Positions 32,398 to 41,762 of a DNA stretch of 46,245 bases are shown here, piece by piece. Position 1 is the first letter of the stretch; the number at the start of each line of letters is the position of its first letter. The notes under the pieces are model-generated. The model had not been told where the DNA came from, did not search any database, and saw only the letters and a program-made list of their open reading frames with translations. The DNA lies in contig DKWE01000113.1 of assembly GCA_002491565.1 (NCBI GenBank), positions 1 through 46,245 on the forward strand. The letters are read 5' to 3'. The position numbers and the translations under genes were made by a program. Source of the DNA: Lachnospiraceae bacterium UBA7160 (lineage in GTDB: Bacteria; Bacillota; Clostridia; Lachnospirales; Lachnospiraceae).

Positions 32398-34479
32398 CCA
32401 TGCCTTGTGTTCTTCGTATACCAGCTTTGAGATCCGCGTAATTTTTTCCATCGCCGCCTGGTTATCCGCAAGGCTGCCGCTCAGCACACAAACAACGTAG
32501 GCCTTTCCACCGTCCTCGACGATCGCGATATCATTTTCCACATACTGGCCGTATTCGCCGCCAAGCTCTCCAGTCTTATTCGCCGTTACTGCGCCGGTGC
32601 CGGACAGGCCGGCCGGAAGCTTCCAGGTACGTGTCTGGTTCTTCAGATACGCATACATTTTCGCGGACGCCTCCTCACAGACACAGGTCCCGTTATAAAT
32701 GCTTGCCAGAAGATTCCGGCAGTCGTTCGCAGAGGTATCGTTATCTCCGTCCGGATTCTCCTCCAGAAACTTTCTGCCGACTGCGGTCGCCGTATAGCCA
32801 TTCTCCTCGCAGAACTGATTCACAACTGCCATCCCGGCTTTCACATCTCCCGAACCCAGCCGGGTCAGCAGCGTATTCGCCGCATTGTTGTCACTGACGG
32901 TAATCATATCAGTGATCAGTTGCTTCAGTTCTCCGTCATACTGCTCCTCAAAGTAAATGTGCCGTTCTTCCGATGCCGGATAGCAGACACGGTCATAAAT
33001 CGCAGCCATGATAAACACCTTGATGACGCTGGCGGATGCCATCTGTTCATCCCCGTTGATATCACCGGACGCCCCGGTATCCAGATCCGCGATACTGACG
33101 CTCCACTGCTCTCCCTGCTCCATCGCCGGGAACAGATAATCCTCTCCAAGTTTCTCCAGCAATGCGTGCATCCTGCCCTCCGCCTCCGGCGACACCTCCT
33201 GTGCCTTCTGCTCTGACCCCTGAGCGGTCTTCGTTCCCTTTTGGCCTGTCTTCTCAAAATACGCATCGATCCCGTCTGCAATGCCCGCCGCCATCTGCGC
33301 CTGCACAGCAGGGTCCGCCATCCGGGCATCGTCATTCTGATTGGTCATAAAGCCCATCTCCAGGATCATCACCGGAAGCTTGCTCCAGTTGATGCCAGTC
33401 ATATTGTCGTAGTACTGAATGCCAAGGGAAGAAAACGACGCCCGCTCACAATATGCGTCCAGAATGCACTGCGCCAGCAGGTAAGAATCCTCCGCCAGAT
33501 CCGCAACATAAGGATTGGATGCCGACGGCACCATTGCCAGCGCTCCGCTCACGCTTGTGTCGTCCGAGCCGTTCGCGTGAATCCGGACATAGATATCTCC
33601 GCCCTGCTCGTAGGCCATCAGAGCACGCTCCGCATTGCTGATCGCCGTATCATGATCCTTTCGCGTCAGGATTACCTCATAGCCCCGCTTCTCAAGCTCC
33701 TCCTGAAGCAGCAGAGATACCTCCAGATTCAGCTCATATTCTGGCTTGCCGCTGTAAGGGCTCTGTGTGCCGGTCGAAGCTTTCGCCTTCATCTCTGTCG
33801 AACCTGGTCCATTCGGCTCCTGGTCACTCATATTCACCCAGCTGCCCTGATGCCCAGGATCAATCGCAACCACAAGCTTCTCCTCCGTCTCTGATTCAGA
33901 TTCTGGTTCTGAGACAGACTCAGACGCCTCTTCAGTGCCAGCTTCGGGACCCGCTTCTGACGCAGACTCTGCCCCCTCTTCGCAGCCGGTCCTTGTCCCC
34001 GCTTCGGAATCCGCTTCCAATTCGGCTTCTGAGACAGACTCGGATTCCTCCTCTGCTGCAAACCCGGATGCTTTCTCCGCTTCTTCCTCTGCCGTTTGAA
34101 CGTCAATATCGCCCTCATCCAACGGTTCTTTGCCTGTAGCGTTTTTCTCACTCATTGTCTCCGACTCATCCCTATCGGAAACTGCTTCTCTTTCTGCTCC
34201 CGTTTCTGCCTTATCCGAGCCGATTCCCCTCTCAGTCTCTTTCCCATCAGATCCAGTTTCACTCTCCGCTTCTTCTCCGCTGTCAGTCACAGGAGGCTCC
34301 TCTGTCATCCTCCCGGACTGCACTTCCTGCTCCTTTTTCTGGTTCTGTCCTCTGCCGTCCGCGCGCTCCTGCCGCACGTTCAGCCAGAGCACCACTGCCA
34401 GCCCCACGAGTAAAACACATACCAGCCCCGCCAGAATCGCTGTCACTGGAAGTTCCTTTCTTTTTCCCGAATTCTTCAT
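32389..34479 (-). CDS. Fusion of N-acetylmuramoyl-L-alanine amidase and class A beta-lactamase-fold domain
   Basis: 696 residues. A transmembrane helix (about 12-34) is followed by a Ser/Glu/Ala-rich stalk (about 40-200). An Amidase_3 domain follows (about 202-408) with zinc ligands in DPGHQG (His210), ELNLE and RIHANG (His301) and catalytic ILEMGF (Glu374). Then comes a serine-hydrolase domain of beta-lactamase class A type (about 430-690) with SxxK S484-K487 (SVIK), SDN (529-531) and KTG (635-637). The omega-loop segment (FLEENPDGDNDT) is short and the ExxLN pattern that deacylates beta-lactams is not clear, so a peptidoglycan DD-peptidase or PBP-like role is at least as likely as resistance. 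It probably acts outside the membrane on the cell wall. Confidence 0.88.
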   Translation of the reverse strand: MKNSGKRKELPVTAILAGLVCVLLVGLAVVLWLNVRQERADGRGQNQKKEQEVQSGRMTEEPPVTDSGEEAESETGSDGKETERGIGSDKAETGAEREAVSDRDESETMSEKNATGKEPLDEGDIDVQTAEEEAEKASGFAAEEESESVSEAELEADSEAGTRTGCEEGAESASEAGPEAGTEEASESVSEPESESETEEKLVVAIDPGHQGSWVNMSDQEPNGPGSTEMKAKASTGTQSPYSGKPEYELNLEVSLLLQEELEKRGYEVILTRKDHDTAISNAERALMAYEQGGDIYVRIHANGSDDTSVSGALAMVPSASNPYVADLAEDSYLLAQCILDAYCERASFSSLGIQYYDNMTGINWSKLPVMILEMGFMTNQNDDARMADPAVQAQMAAGIADGIDAYFEKTGQKGTKTAQGSEQKAQEVSPEAEGRMHALLEKLGEDYLFPAMEQGEQWSVSIADLDTGASGDINGDEQMASASVIKVFIMAAIYDRVCYPASEERHIYFEEQYDGELKQLITDMITVSDNNAANTLLTRLGSGDVKAGMAVVNQFCEENGYTATAVGRKFLEENPDGDNDTSANDCRNLLASIYNGTCVCEEASAKMYAYLKNQTRTWKLPAGLSGTGAVTANKTGELGGEYGQYVENDIAIVEDGGKAYVVCVLSGSLADNQAAMEKITRISKLVYEEHKAWLQ

Positions 34480-34607
34480 CGAATGATTCTAATCCTTTCT
34501 TAATCGTATGACAGAAGCAAATCTCTTATTTGATCGTGCAAGCCAGTCTACTGCTGCCTCATTTCCTTTTACTTAGTTCCATCCGTGGTACGAATGCAAT
34601 TATTTTC

Positions 34608-35954
34608 TCACGCCCGGAACTGTTTCTTCCAGTACCAGCGGAAGTACAAAAACAGGCTCAGGCTGCACACCATCCAGCCCATCGGGTAGCCAAACGCTAC
34701 CGCGCGTACAGTACCGACCAGCCTGGAAATGGCAAACAGATAAATCTGCCGGAACAGTACGAACGAACAAAGCATGATTACCATCGGCGCTTTTGAATTT
34801 CCAAGACCGCGCAGGGAGCCGGCATAGACCTGATTGATGCAGCACAGCAGATAGAATGGCGACATCATCCGCAGCAGCATACTGCCATATCGCACCACCT
34901 CTGCATCACGATTAAACAGCTCCACCAGCACCGGTGCAAAACACAGGACCGGAATCATCAAAACCCCCGTCGTCAGCATCGCCATCCGCAGGGCTGAACC
35001 TGTCCCTTTCCGGATTCGCGCGAACTGCTCCGCTCCATAATTCTGGCCGACAAAGGTCGTCGCAGACAGCGCAATACTCTGCATCGGCAGCAGGATAAAC
35101 TGATCAATCTTCGAATAAGCGCTCCATCCCGCCATCACGCTCGAGCCAAATGCATTGATATAGGACTGCACAAACACATTCGAAATCGACGTAATCATCA
35201 TCTGAATCGCGGCCGGGAAGCCCACCCGTACAATCGCCTGCAGCATGTCCATATGCAGATGCAGCTTTGAAAGCCGTACACGGTAGGGGCCATCCGCTCT
35301 CGCAAGAACGAACAATACTAAAAGTGCGGAAAGCACCTGCGCAATTACCGTAGCCAGAGCCGCTCCCTCAATTCCCATCCGGAAGCCCGCCACGAACACA
35401 ATATCCAGCACCGTGTTGACACACGCAGAAAAAATCAGGAAATACAACGGCCGCGTGGAATCTCCCACAGCCCGCAGGATGCCGGAACCCATATTGTAAA
35501 CCATCAGGCCGGAAACTCCGGCAAAATAGATGCGCAGATATCCGGCTGACTGCGCCATTACATCCTCCGGTGTGCTCATCAGCCGGAGCATCATAGGCGT
35601 CATCGCAATCCCCACAAACGTAAACACAAAACAGAGCAGAAAGGTCATCACCAGCGTGGTATGAACGGCCCGCTCCACACGCTCCTGCCGCTTTGCCCCG
35701 TAAGCCTGGGATATCACCACCCCGGCTCCCGTAGAAAGCCCCATGAAAAATCCGATCAGGGAATTGATGATCGGTCCCACTGAACCGACTGCCGCAAGCG
35801 CCTCCTTTCCCACAAAATTTCCGACTACAATACTGTCCACCGTATTATAGAACTGCTGAAACACATTTCCCACCATCAACGGAAACGCAAACCAGAGGAT
35901 TTGCTTCCAGATGGCGCCCACCGTCATGTCAATTTCTCTTTTTCTCTTTTGCAT
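34608..35954 (-). CDS. MATE family multidrug/cation antiporter
   Basis: About 448 residues with twelve hydrophobic helices and two MatE halves. GNVFQQFYNTVDSIVVGNFVG in helix 1 and the matching PAAIQMMITSISNVFVQSYI in helix 7 are typical of NorM/DinF-like transporters. The start at 35954 has GAGGGG upstream; an in-frame ATG 10 codons earlier lacks one. It exports drugs or metabolites in exchange for Na+ or H+; the substrate is not predictable. It is a single gene with a TATAAT -10 about 105 bases upstream. Confidence 0.92.
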   Translation of the reverse strand: MQKRKREIDMTVGAIWKQILWFAFPLMVGNVFQQFYNTVDSIVVGNFVGKEALAAVGSVGPIINSLIGFFMGLSTGAGVVISQAYGAKRQERVERAVHTTLVMTFLLCFVFTFVGIAMTPMMLRLMSTPEDVMAQSAGYLRIYFAGVSGLMVYNMGSGILRAVGDSTRPLYFLIFSACVNTVLDIVFVAGFRMGIEGAALATVIAQVLSALLVLFVLARADGPYRVRLSKLHLHMDMLQAIVRVGFPAAIQMMITSISNVFVQSYINAFGSSVMAGWSAYSKIDQFILLPMQSIALSATTFVGQNYGAEQFARIRKGTGSALRMAMLTTGVLMIPVLCFAPVLVELFNRDAEVVRYGSMLLRMMSPFYLLCCINQVYAGSLRGLGNSKAPMVIMLCSFVLFRQIYLFAISRLVGTVRAVAFGYPMGWMVCSLSLFLYFRWYWKKQFRA

Positions 35955-36340
35955 CACAGGCACACCCCTCATAACTAGTCTCACAGGATAACAGTCCGCA
36001 GCTCCCTTTAAATCACATGCATTTCAGGTAATCTGAGAACCGAACCCGCTTGAAACATTATACTTCATTCCTGTGCAAAAGAACAGACCATTTTTCCCGC
36101 AGCGTTCAGAATTATGATATGATAGTGTTACGTTTCATGGCGCTGACTGCTTGCATGTAACCTGCCGGATCATCATGACTGCGCCAGCGGCAAACAAGTA
36201 ACGGTTCGCTGTTGCAGGTTTCTATGGATATTGTTCCAACACCAAATGTGGTTATTATGAATAATTGCTCCTATCTGAGTGGGCGCCAGATAAAAATCCG
36301 AAAAAATCTGTAACATAACCCATCATCCGTTGTTATATAA
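35955..36340. promoter_or_regulatory. Shared upstream region of the divergent MATE and sigma-factor genes
   Basis: A perfect minus-strand TATAAT at 36057-36062 probably serves the MATE gene, though its -35 is weak. On the plus strand TGTAAC occurs at about 36157 and 36310; the latter, followed by ATAACC and CGTT, could be an ECF-type autoregulatory promoter, but the spacing (13 bases) is short. AACCTGC (about 36159) and GCAGGTT (about 36214) form a long-range inverted repeat. Confidence 0.4.
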
Positions 36341-36373
36341 ACAGAAGGGGGTGAGGATCTGGAACGTCAATTA

Positions 36374-36862
36374 TTGGAATGGCTTTATGAGCGGTACTAC
36401 CGGGAACTGTACGTGTACGTATATGGACTGTGCAAAAGCACGGCGCTGACCGAAGATATCCTGCAGGAAACGTATCTGAAGGCTTTCACAGCGCTGAAGG
36501 ATTCTCACACGAACATGCGCGCATGGCTGTACCGTGTCGCACACAATCTTTGCCTTAATGCGCTGAAACGAGAGGAACGGTTCGCACCAGAGGTTCTGAC
36601 AGAAAGACCTCTGCCAGATGAACCAGGCAGCATGGAGGAACCTCTTCAATTGCTGCTCCGTGATGAGGAACACCGCCGACTGTGGAAAGCACTCCTGCAA
36701 TTGGATGCACAGAAACGGGAACTCCTGCTGCTTCAATACTTCGGAGGTTTTGGTCAAAAAGAAATTGCTGCGTTTTTGCACCTGACTCCGGAAAATGTGC
36801 GTGTCCAGGCACACCGGGCAAAAAAAGAGCTGCGGAAGAAGCTGGAGAGTGATCAGTGCTGA
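36374..36862 (+). CDS. ECF-type RNA polymerase sigma factor
   Basis: About 162 residues with region 2 (ELYVYVYGLCKS, then DILQETYLKAF and NMRAWLYRVAHNLCLN) and region 4 with its helix-turn-helix (FGGFGQKEIAAFLHLTPENV). The frame has no ATG or GTG start: TTG at 36374 is the first conventional codon, but the strong AAGGGGG(TG) sits 7 bases before an in-frame CTG at 36359, which would add five residues. It directs polymerase to a small regulon, probably for envelope stress. The membrane anti-sigma gene follows 227 bases downstream with its own strong ribosome binding site. Confidence 0.9.
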   Translation: MEWLYERYYRELYVYVYGLCKSTALTEDILQETYLKAFTALKDSHTNMRAWLYRVAHNLCLNALKREERFAPEVLTERPLPDEPGSMEEPLQLLLRDEEHRRLWKALLQLDAQKRELLLLQYFGGFGQKEIAAFLHLTPENVRVQAHRAKKELRKKLESDQC

Positions 36863-37089
36863 TAAAATGCGCCGTATTTCGGGAATTCCTGCACAAAACG
36901 GGCAAATACAGGCCTCAAGCTCGTGATTAATCCGCAGCCCGGATGGCAGTGAGCAGTAACGCAAGCTCTATTGTCGCGGCCTATATTCTGTACCTATTCA
37001 GTCCATATACCTGCATGAATCAGAATGCCAGTCAGCATTGCCGTAAGAATAGAGACTAAATAAGACTAATCAACGGAGGTGAATTCACT

Positions 37090-38457
37090 ATGAAATATCG
37101 GGAATTATTAGATCAGTACAAAAAAAATCTGCTGGAAGAACCAATTCGCTCGCAAATTGAACAGGACATTGAAAAGCACGAGGCAATCAGCGACTACCTA
37201 TATAATGAAGAGCATATCCCGGAGCTGGAGGATGTCTTTGGGCAGAAAGCAGCAGAGGCAGGAAATGACAGCCAGCCCTCCAAGCTGCCACTCCAGAGTC
37301 AGGATGCAGAGTTCGTCAAGCTGGTGAACCGGTCAATCCGGCGGGCATTTCGGCGGCTGGGTGCAATGGTGCTTGCTGCGGCAGTGGTTCTTATGCTTCT
37401 GCTGCAATTTACCTTTCCACGCCTGGTATCTTCTTTTTACTACAACCCTGCGGCAGACGTCGGCCAGGATGAAAACCAGATGAGCCGGGATCTCGCCGTC
37501 TACTCTGAGCTGCTGCTGCCCGGAAACATCCGAAGCTATGCAAATGCAACTCCAAGGGGCTATGGCGTATACGATATTGACATTCCTCAGACGGTAAGCT
37601 ATACCGGATCCTTTACGACCATCTCCGGCGAAATCACACGCGGAAAGCTCCGGCTTTACAACCCGGATCTGCTGAAAAGCCCAACTGGGAACTGCTTTGC
37701 CTGGGCACAGGTATATGGAGACCTTTCCAAACCGCTGACAGAACTGGAAAAGGAAATGAATCGGATCGATGAAGATGGCGAGAGGACCTATTCGCTGATG
37801 GCTGCCTGCGGCAGCCCGGACCAATGTCTGGAAGAGATCGACGCACTCAATGAGCATACGCTGTACCTCGCCTATGTATCCCTCAATCAACGAATGGACT
37901 ATGACGCATTCCTGGCCTGGCTGGATGATCTCACTCTGGATCACATCGATCTCAGAGGAGGCGTCTGGTGCGCGGCACAGACAGAACCCCTTTCCTCCTG
38001 GAATACCGGAGGCGAACAGTATTTTCGTGCATCCAACCTTGGATTTGAGACCTCCCCCACCTGTTCTACAAAGTTCGAATGGGATCAGGAAAAATACCCG
38101 GAGCTGTTTGCCTGGAATGTTTTGTCAGATCAAAGGGAAGAATCCTGGGGTATCGCAAAGCAGAATATGCGGTCGGAGGAATACGCTGCAAAGCATTTCG
38201 CCAGTATGCTGCGCTATCTCGCAGATCAGGAGCAATTCCTGAATATGATGACAGAGGAATATGGAATTCTGCGCTTAGCAGGAGGAGTCCGATCCGAATC
38301 CGATAAAGAATCCGATGCTCTGCGTGCCGCTGCGGACTACATTGAGCAAAATGGCCTTTCTGTCTATGGCTTCGCTGTGCAGATGCAGAAGGCAGATATC
38401 CAGGCACTGATGGAACTGCCGGAGGTCTATGTGATCTATACCGAAGTGCTCTATTAA
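37090..38457 (+). CDS. Membrane-anchored anti-sigma factor
   Basis: 455 residues: a cytosolic N-terminal part (1-89) able to hold the sigma factor, one transmembrane helix (about 90-109, MVLAAAVVLMLLLQF) and an extracytoplasmic domain of about 340 residues resembling sigma-regulatory N/C-terminal domains of Firmicute anti-sigma factors. GGAGGTG precedes the ATG. The gene order sigma then anti-sigma is typical. The large outer domain should sense the envelope signal that releases the sigma factor. No zinc-binding HxxxCxxC motif is visible. Confidence 0.82.
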   Translation: MKYRELLDQYKKNLLEEPIRSQIEQDIEKHEAISDYLYNEEHIPELEDVFGQKAAEAGNDSQPSKLPLQSQDAEFVKLVNRSIRRAFRRLGAMVLAAAVVLMLLLQFTFPRLVSSFYYNPAADVGQDENQMSRDLAVYSELLLPGNIRSYANATPRGYGVYDIDIPQTVSYTGSFTTISGEITRGKLRLYNPDLLKSPTGNCFAWAQVYGDLSKPLTELEKEMNRIDEDGERTYSLMAACGSPDQCLEEIDALNEHTLYLAYVSLNQRMDYDAFLAWLDDLTLDHIDLRGGVWCAAQTEPLSSWNTGGEQYFRASNLGFETSPTCSTKFEWDQEKYPELFAWNVLSDQREESWGIAKQNMRSEEYAAKHFASMLRYLADQEQFLNMMTEEYGILRLAGGVRSESDKESDALRAAADYIEQNGLSVYGFAVQMQKADIQALMELPEVYVIYTEVLY

Positions 38458-38489
38458 GCTCCCTGCCAAAAAATTCAATCGGAATTTTC

Positions 38490-38530
38490 AAAACGCCGGA
38501 CTATAGAAGGAATCTGTAGTTCCGGCGTTT
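38490..38530 (+). terminator. Terminator after the anti-sigma gene
   Basis: AAACGCCGGA-CTATAGA pairs with TCTGTAG-TTCCGGCGTTT around a five-base loop, followed by GATGTGTTTTC. It closes the sigma/anti-sigma unit 33 bases after the stop. Confidence 0.8.
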
Positions 38531-38632
38531 GATGTGTTTTCAATGCGCACTCACCTCTCTTATCTCAACAATTTTCACAGCATCAGCAATTTCATCAATA
38601 TTGCAAGGATCAAAAATCAATAGAATAATAAA

Positions 38633-39052
38633 TCATCGTTCAAAACGTTCAAATCCTAAATACCTCGTCCCCTGAAAGGAAAGCTTTCCCGTATCTTTCT
38701 CAGCCAGCATACCGTACTCAGAACCAGTAACAGAGAACTCCATCCGGTCTCCGCTCTCCACCTGAAAGGTCACATAGTACCAGGTAGAAGAAGAGGTACT
38801 GTACCCATGCGCACCGGACGCATCCCCTGCATTGGCATGGCTGTGATGTGTGACATCTGTCCGCCTGGATACCACCTTGGCATTTACCGATAAACGCGGA
38901 GAATGATTATTTTTATTCCAGGTACTGATCCCTCTCACCGCAGTTACAACAAATACCCCGATGATCATGACAAATACAATCGTAAACATGATTTCAAACA
39001 TGTCGAAGCCCGTATCAAATTCATTAAAACCAAAACCGAATGAATTCCACAT
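38633..39052 (-). CDS. DUF2500 family membrane protein
   Basis: 139 residues: one transmembrane helix (about 19-41, EIMFTIVFVMIIGVFVVTAV) and a beta-rich C-terminal domain with SVNAKVVSRRTDV, WYYVTFQVESGDRMEF and GKLSFQGTRYLGFER, the pattern of DUF2500. Function unknown. The His/Gly/Ser-rich loop in the middle (HHSHANAGDASGAHG) is typical of the family. A GGTGGCAGG lies directly before the ATG. Monocistronic. Confidence 0.85.
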   Translation of the reverse strand: MWNSFGFGFNEFDTGFDMFEIMFTIVFVMIIGVFVVTAVRGISTWNKNNHSPRLSVNAKVVSRRTDVTHHSHANAGDASGAHGYSTSSSTWYYVTFQVESGDRMEFSVTGSEYGMLAEKDTGKLSFQGTRYLGFERFER

Positions 39053-39244
39053 CCTGCCACCCCGTCTTTCTATAAGCCCGCGACTCTCTCTTTCACCTCT
39101 GGTTCTGCTCAGCAGTTATTTCCTATTTTATCACATAGCCCGGAATTTGCGTTTTTAACACATTTTGTGGGCATCGTACTTGTTGATGAACGATAAAAAC
39201 CTGCAGCTCTCTGGAAATGTTCTCATGAACGGGAACAATCAGAA

Positions 39245-39814
39245 TCAATTACATGCTGAACGCTGCGTTTCCAGCATTTTGCGGTAAACCATCAGTTCAT
39301 AAGTTCTCTCGTTTCTCGGATCAGTTTTCTCTTCCGAATACTGGTAGGTAAAGCCGAAAGACCGCGCCAGTGCTTTGGATGCCTCATTATTTACACGCGT
39401 GGAATAATAAAATTCTTTTCCTCCCAGAGCAGCACAGTACCGAAGCAAAAGTCCCAGAATCTGCTTTCCATACCCTCTTCCGACATACTCTGGTCCGAGC
39501 GCAATCCCTGCCTCCTGAAAGACATGCGGTTTCATTTCTTCCACACCGGCAAATCCTATAGCCTGCCCGCTTTTCCGTTCACAGACCACCCATCTATGAT
39601 CATGATCTTTTTGATAATCTATGGTTCGCTGGATTCTTGCCTTTGCATCCTCCTCACTCGTTGTCAGACGCCATGTCATAAAACGGGCAGGCTCCGGCCT
39701 TGACCACACATTCCGGTACATCGCTTCCCAGTCCTCAAATACTGCTTTTCTCAGAAATAAATCTTCTGTTTCCAAAAGTAACCCCGCACCTGCTCTTACA
39801 CTTTCTGTCTCCAT
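39245..39814 (-). CDS. GNAT acetyltransferase, RimJ/RimL type
   Basis: 189 residues with LETEDLFLRKAVFEDWEAM at the N-terminus, the acetyl-CoA motif YVGRGYGKQIL (about 111-121) and NNEASKALARSFGF. It acetylates an amine, either a protein N-terminus or a small molecule. GGGGAG precedes the ATG. It lies about 50 bases downstream of the polyamine transporter operon on the same strand, so it might be co-transcribed and act on polyamines; that link is inference only. Confidence 0.88.
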   Translation of the reverse strand: METESVRAGAGLLLETEDLFLRKAVFEDWEAMYRNVWSRPEPARFMTWRLTTSEEDAKARIQRTIDYQKDHDHRWVVCERKSGQAIGFAGVEEMKPHVFQEAGIALGPEYVGRGYGKQILGLLLRYCAALGGKEFYYSTRVNNEASKALARSFGFTYQYSEEKTDPRNERTYELMVYRKMLETQRSACN

Positions 39815-39865
39815 AGTCTGCTCCCCTATCCCAATAATGAAACGAATACACCAAATCTCATTTTC

Positions 39866-41758
39866 TTACTCTGCATTGCTCGCCGCAATCTTTACCTTGC
39901 TCCAGAGATTTGCGACAATCTTGCGGGTTGCCTCGTTGTAGTTGAAGACCTCATCATTCGGATTGCCTGACCGGGGCATGTAGGCGCTGATGCCCTCATA
40001 CTCTCCGCCCGGACCGTACAGCTCCTCCATGACCTCCTCGTTCGCCGAGGTGTAGCCGACAAAGCTGGAATTGTCATAGGCTCCCTCATAGCTGCAGACA
40101 TGATTGATAAATTCATGCGCAAGCTCCGGGTTTTTCGCGTTCGCGGGGATGACCATCGCATCCGACCAGATATTCGTGCCGCTCTCCGGCAGATAGTAGC
40201 CCATGTCCTCATTTTCACTCATAACATAAGAGGCATCGCCGGAATAAATCAACCCGAGCGCTTTCCTGCCCTGCGCCATGTTGTCGATGATCTCATCCGT
40301 GACGATCTCCGCGTCCATCGTCTGCACGCACTGCACCAGCCACTCGAACGCCTCCTGCAGCTCCTCCTCGCTCTCCGTATTCATCGAATAGCCGAGTGAT
40401 TTCAGCGCCATCATAAAGGAATCGCGCTCGGAATCGTACAGATAGATATCTCCCCGGTACTTTGTATCCAGAAAAATGCCAAAGCCCTCGCGCTCCAGAT
40501 CCCCGGGATCCACTTTCGTTGTGTCATATACAATTCCGACTGTCCCCCAGAAATAAGGAATGGAATACGTATTGTCTGGATCATACGGCAGCCCGAGCAC
40601 CGCGCTGGACAGCTTGTCCATACAGTCAAGCCGGGAATGATCCAGCTCCTGCAGATACCCCTCCTGGATCAGCCGCTGGATCATATAGTCGCTCGGCACC
40701 AGGATGTCATACGCCTCCCCGTTCGCCACCTTGATGTACATCTGCTCGTTCGAATCAAAGTTCTCCATGACGACCTTCGCCCCGGTCTTCTCCTCGAATT
40801 CCCGCAGAATATTCTCCCCGGTGTACTCTCCCCAGTTGTAAACGTGCAGCGTCTGGCCCGCATACGGCAGCTGTGAACCGCCTTGCCGAAGTCCTGCGAT
40901 CACAATCACCGCAAGCACCGCCGCGCCGCACACCGCCAGAGGCAGCACGCGCCGCTTCCGGCTAAGCTCCACCTTCTCCTGCCGCTTCGCAGCCAGCTTC
41001 GGCGCGACATTGATCAGCACCAGAACCGCTGTGATAATCAGCACCACCACCGTCGAGATCGCATTGATACTCGGATTGACCCGCTTACTCATCGTGTAGA
41101 CCGTGATGCTCAGATTTTTCACGCCGCCGCCTGTTACAAAATACGAGATAATAAAATCATCAATCGACATCGTAAACGCAATCAGGCCGCCGGAAATGAT
41201 ACCCGGCATAATCTGCGGCACGATGACTTTGCGCAGCGCCATCCACGGCGTTGCGCCCAGATCCATCGCGGCATCCGCCAGATTCGGATCGAGTGAACGG
41301 ATCTTCGGCATCACAGAAAGCATCACATACGGGATGCAGAACGCGATGTGTGAGAGCAGCATCGTCACATAGCCTTTCTCGATCCGAAACGTGATAAACA
41401 GCAGCATCAGGCCGATCGCTGTCACGATCTCCGGATTCATCATCGGCAGGTTGTTCACCTGCTCCATCAGACTTTGCACAAGCTTCCGTGACTTCGAAAG
41501 GCCGATCGCAGAAATCGTCCCGACTACCGTCGACACCGCCGTCGCGATCAGCGCAACCGAAAAGGTCGTATACAGTGACTCCATCATGGTGTGCGATTCC
41601 ATCATATGCTGGTACCAGCGCAGCGAAAAGCCCGTGAAATTCGTCAGAGACTTTCCGTCATTAAAGGAAAAGACTACCATGTATACAATCGGAAGATAGA
41701 AAAATACCAGGGCAAGCCCCATCAAAAGCTTCCCTGCAGAATGTTTTTCCCGTTTCAT
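39866..41758 (-). CDS. potCD: Fused spermidine/putrescine permease and substrate-binding protein (PotC-PotD)
   Basis: 630 residues. The PotC part (1-265) has six helices and the EAA loop (LGATPWMALRKVIVPQIMPG, about 168-187). After a basic linker (KRQEKVELSRKRR) a seventh helix (about 272-290) leads into a complete PotD-type binding domain (about 303-630, HVYNWGEYTGENILREFEE). The binding protein is thus tethered to its own permease rather than being a free lipoprotein. Such fusions are known in Clostridia. GGGGG lies upstream of the ATG; it starts 4 bases after the potB stop. It imports polyamines with PotA and PotB. Confidence 0.95.
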   Translation of the reverse strand: MKREKHSAGKLLMGLALVFFYLPIVYMVVFSFNDGKSLTNFTGFSLRWYQHMMESHTMMESLYTTFSVALIATAVSTVVGTISAIGLSKSRKLVQSLMEQVNNLPMMNPEIVTAIGLMLLFITFRIEKGYVTMLLSHIAFCIPYVMLSVMPKIRSLDPNLADAAMDLGATPWMALRKVIVPQIMPGIISGGLIAFTMSIDDFIISYFVTGGGVKNLSITVYTMSKRVNPSINAISTVVVLIITAVLVLINVAPKLAAKRQEKVELSRKRRVLPLAVCGAAVLAVIVIAGLRQGGSQLPYAGQTLHVYNWGEYTGENILREFEEKTGAKVVMENFDSNEQMYIKVANGEAYDILVPSDYMIQRLIQEGYLQELDHSRLDCMDKLSSAVLGLPYDPDNTYSIPYFWGTVGIVYDTTKVDPGDLEREGFGIFLDTKYRGDIYLYDSERDSFMMALKSLGYSMNTESEEELQEAFEWLVQCVQTMDAEIVTDEIIDNMAQGRKALGLIYSGDASYVMSENEDMGYYLPESGTNIWSDAMVIPANAKNPELAHEFINHVCSYEGAYDNSSFVGYTSANEEVMEELYGPGGEYEGISAYMPRSGNPNDEVFNYNEATRKIVANLWSKVKIAASNAE

Positions 41759-41762
41759 TCGC

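Noticed and set aside
39866..41758. PotC-PotD fusion as a novel architecture
   Set aside because: Such fusions are already known among Clostridia, so it is noted but not claimed as new.
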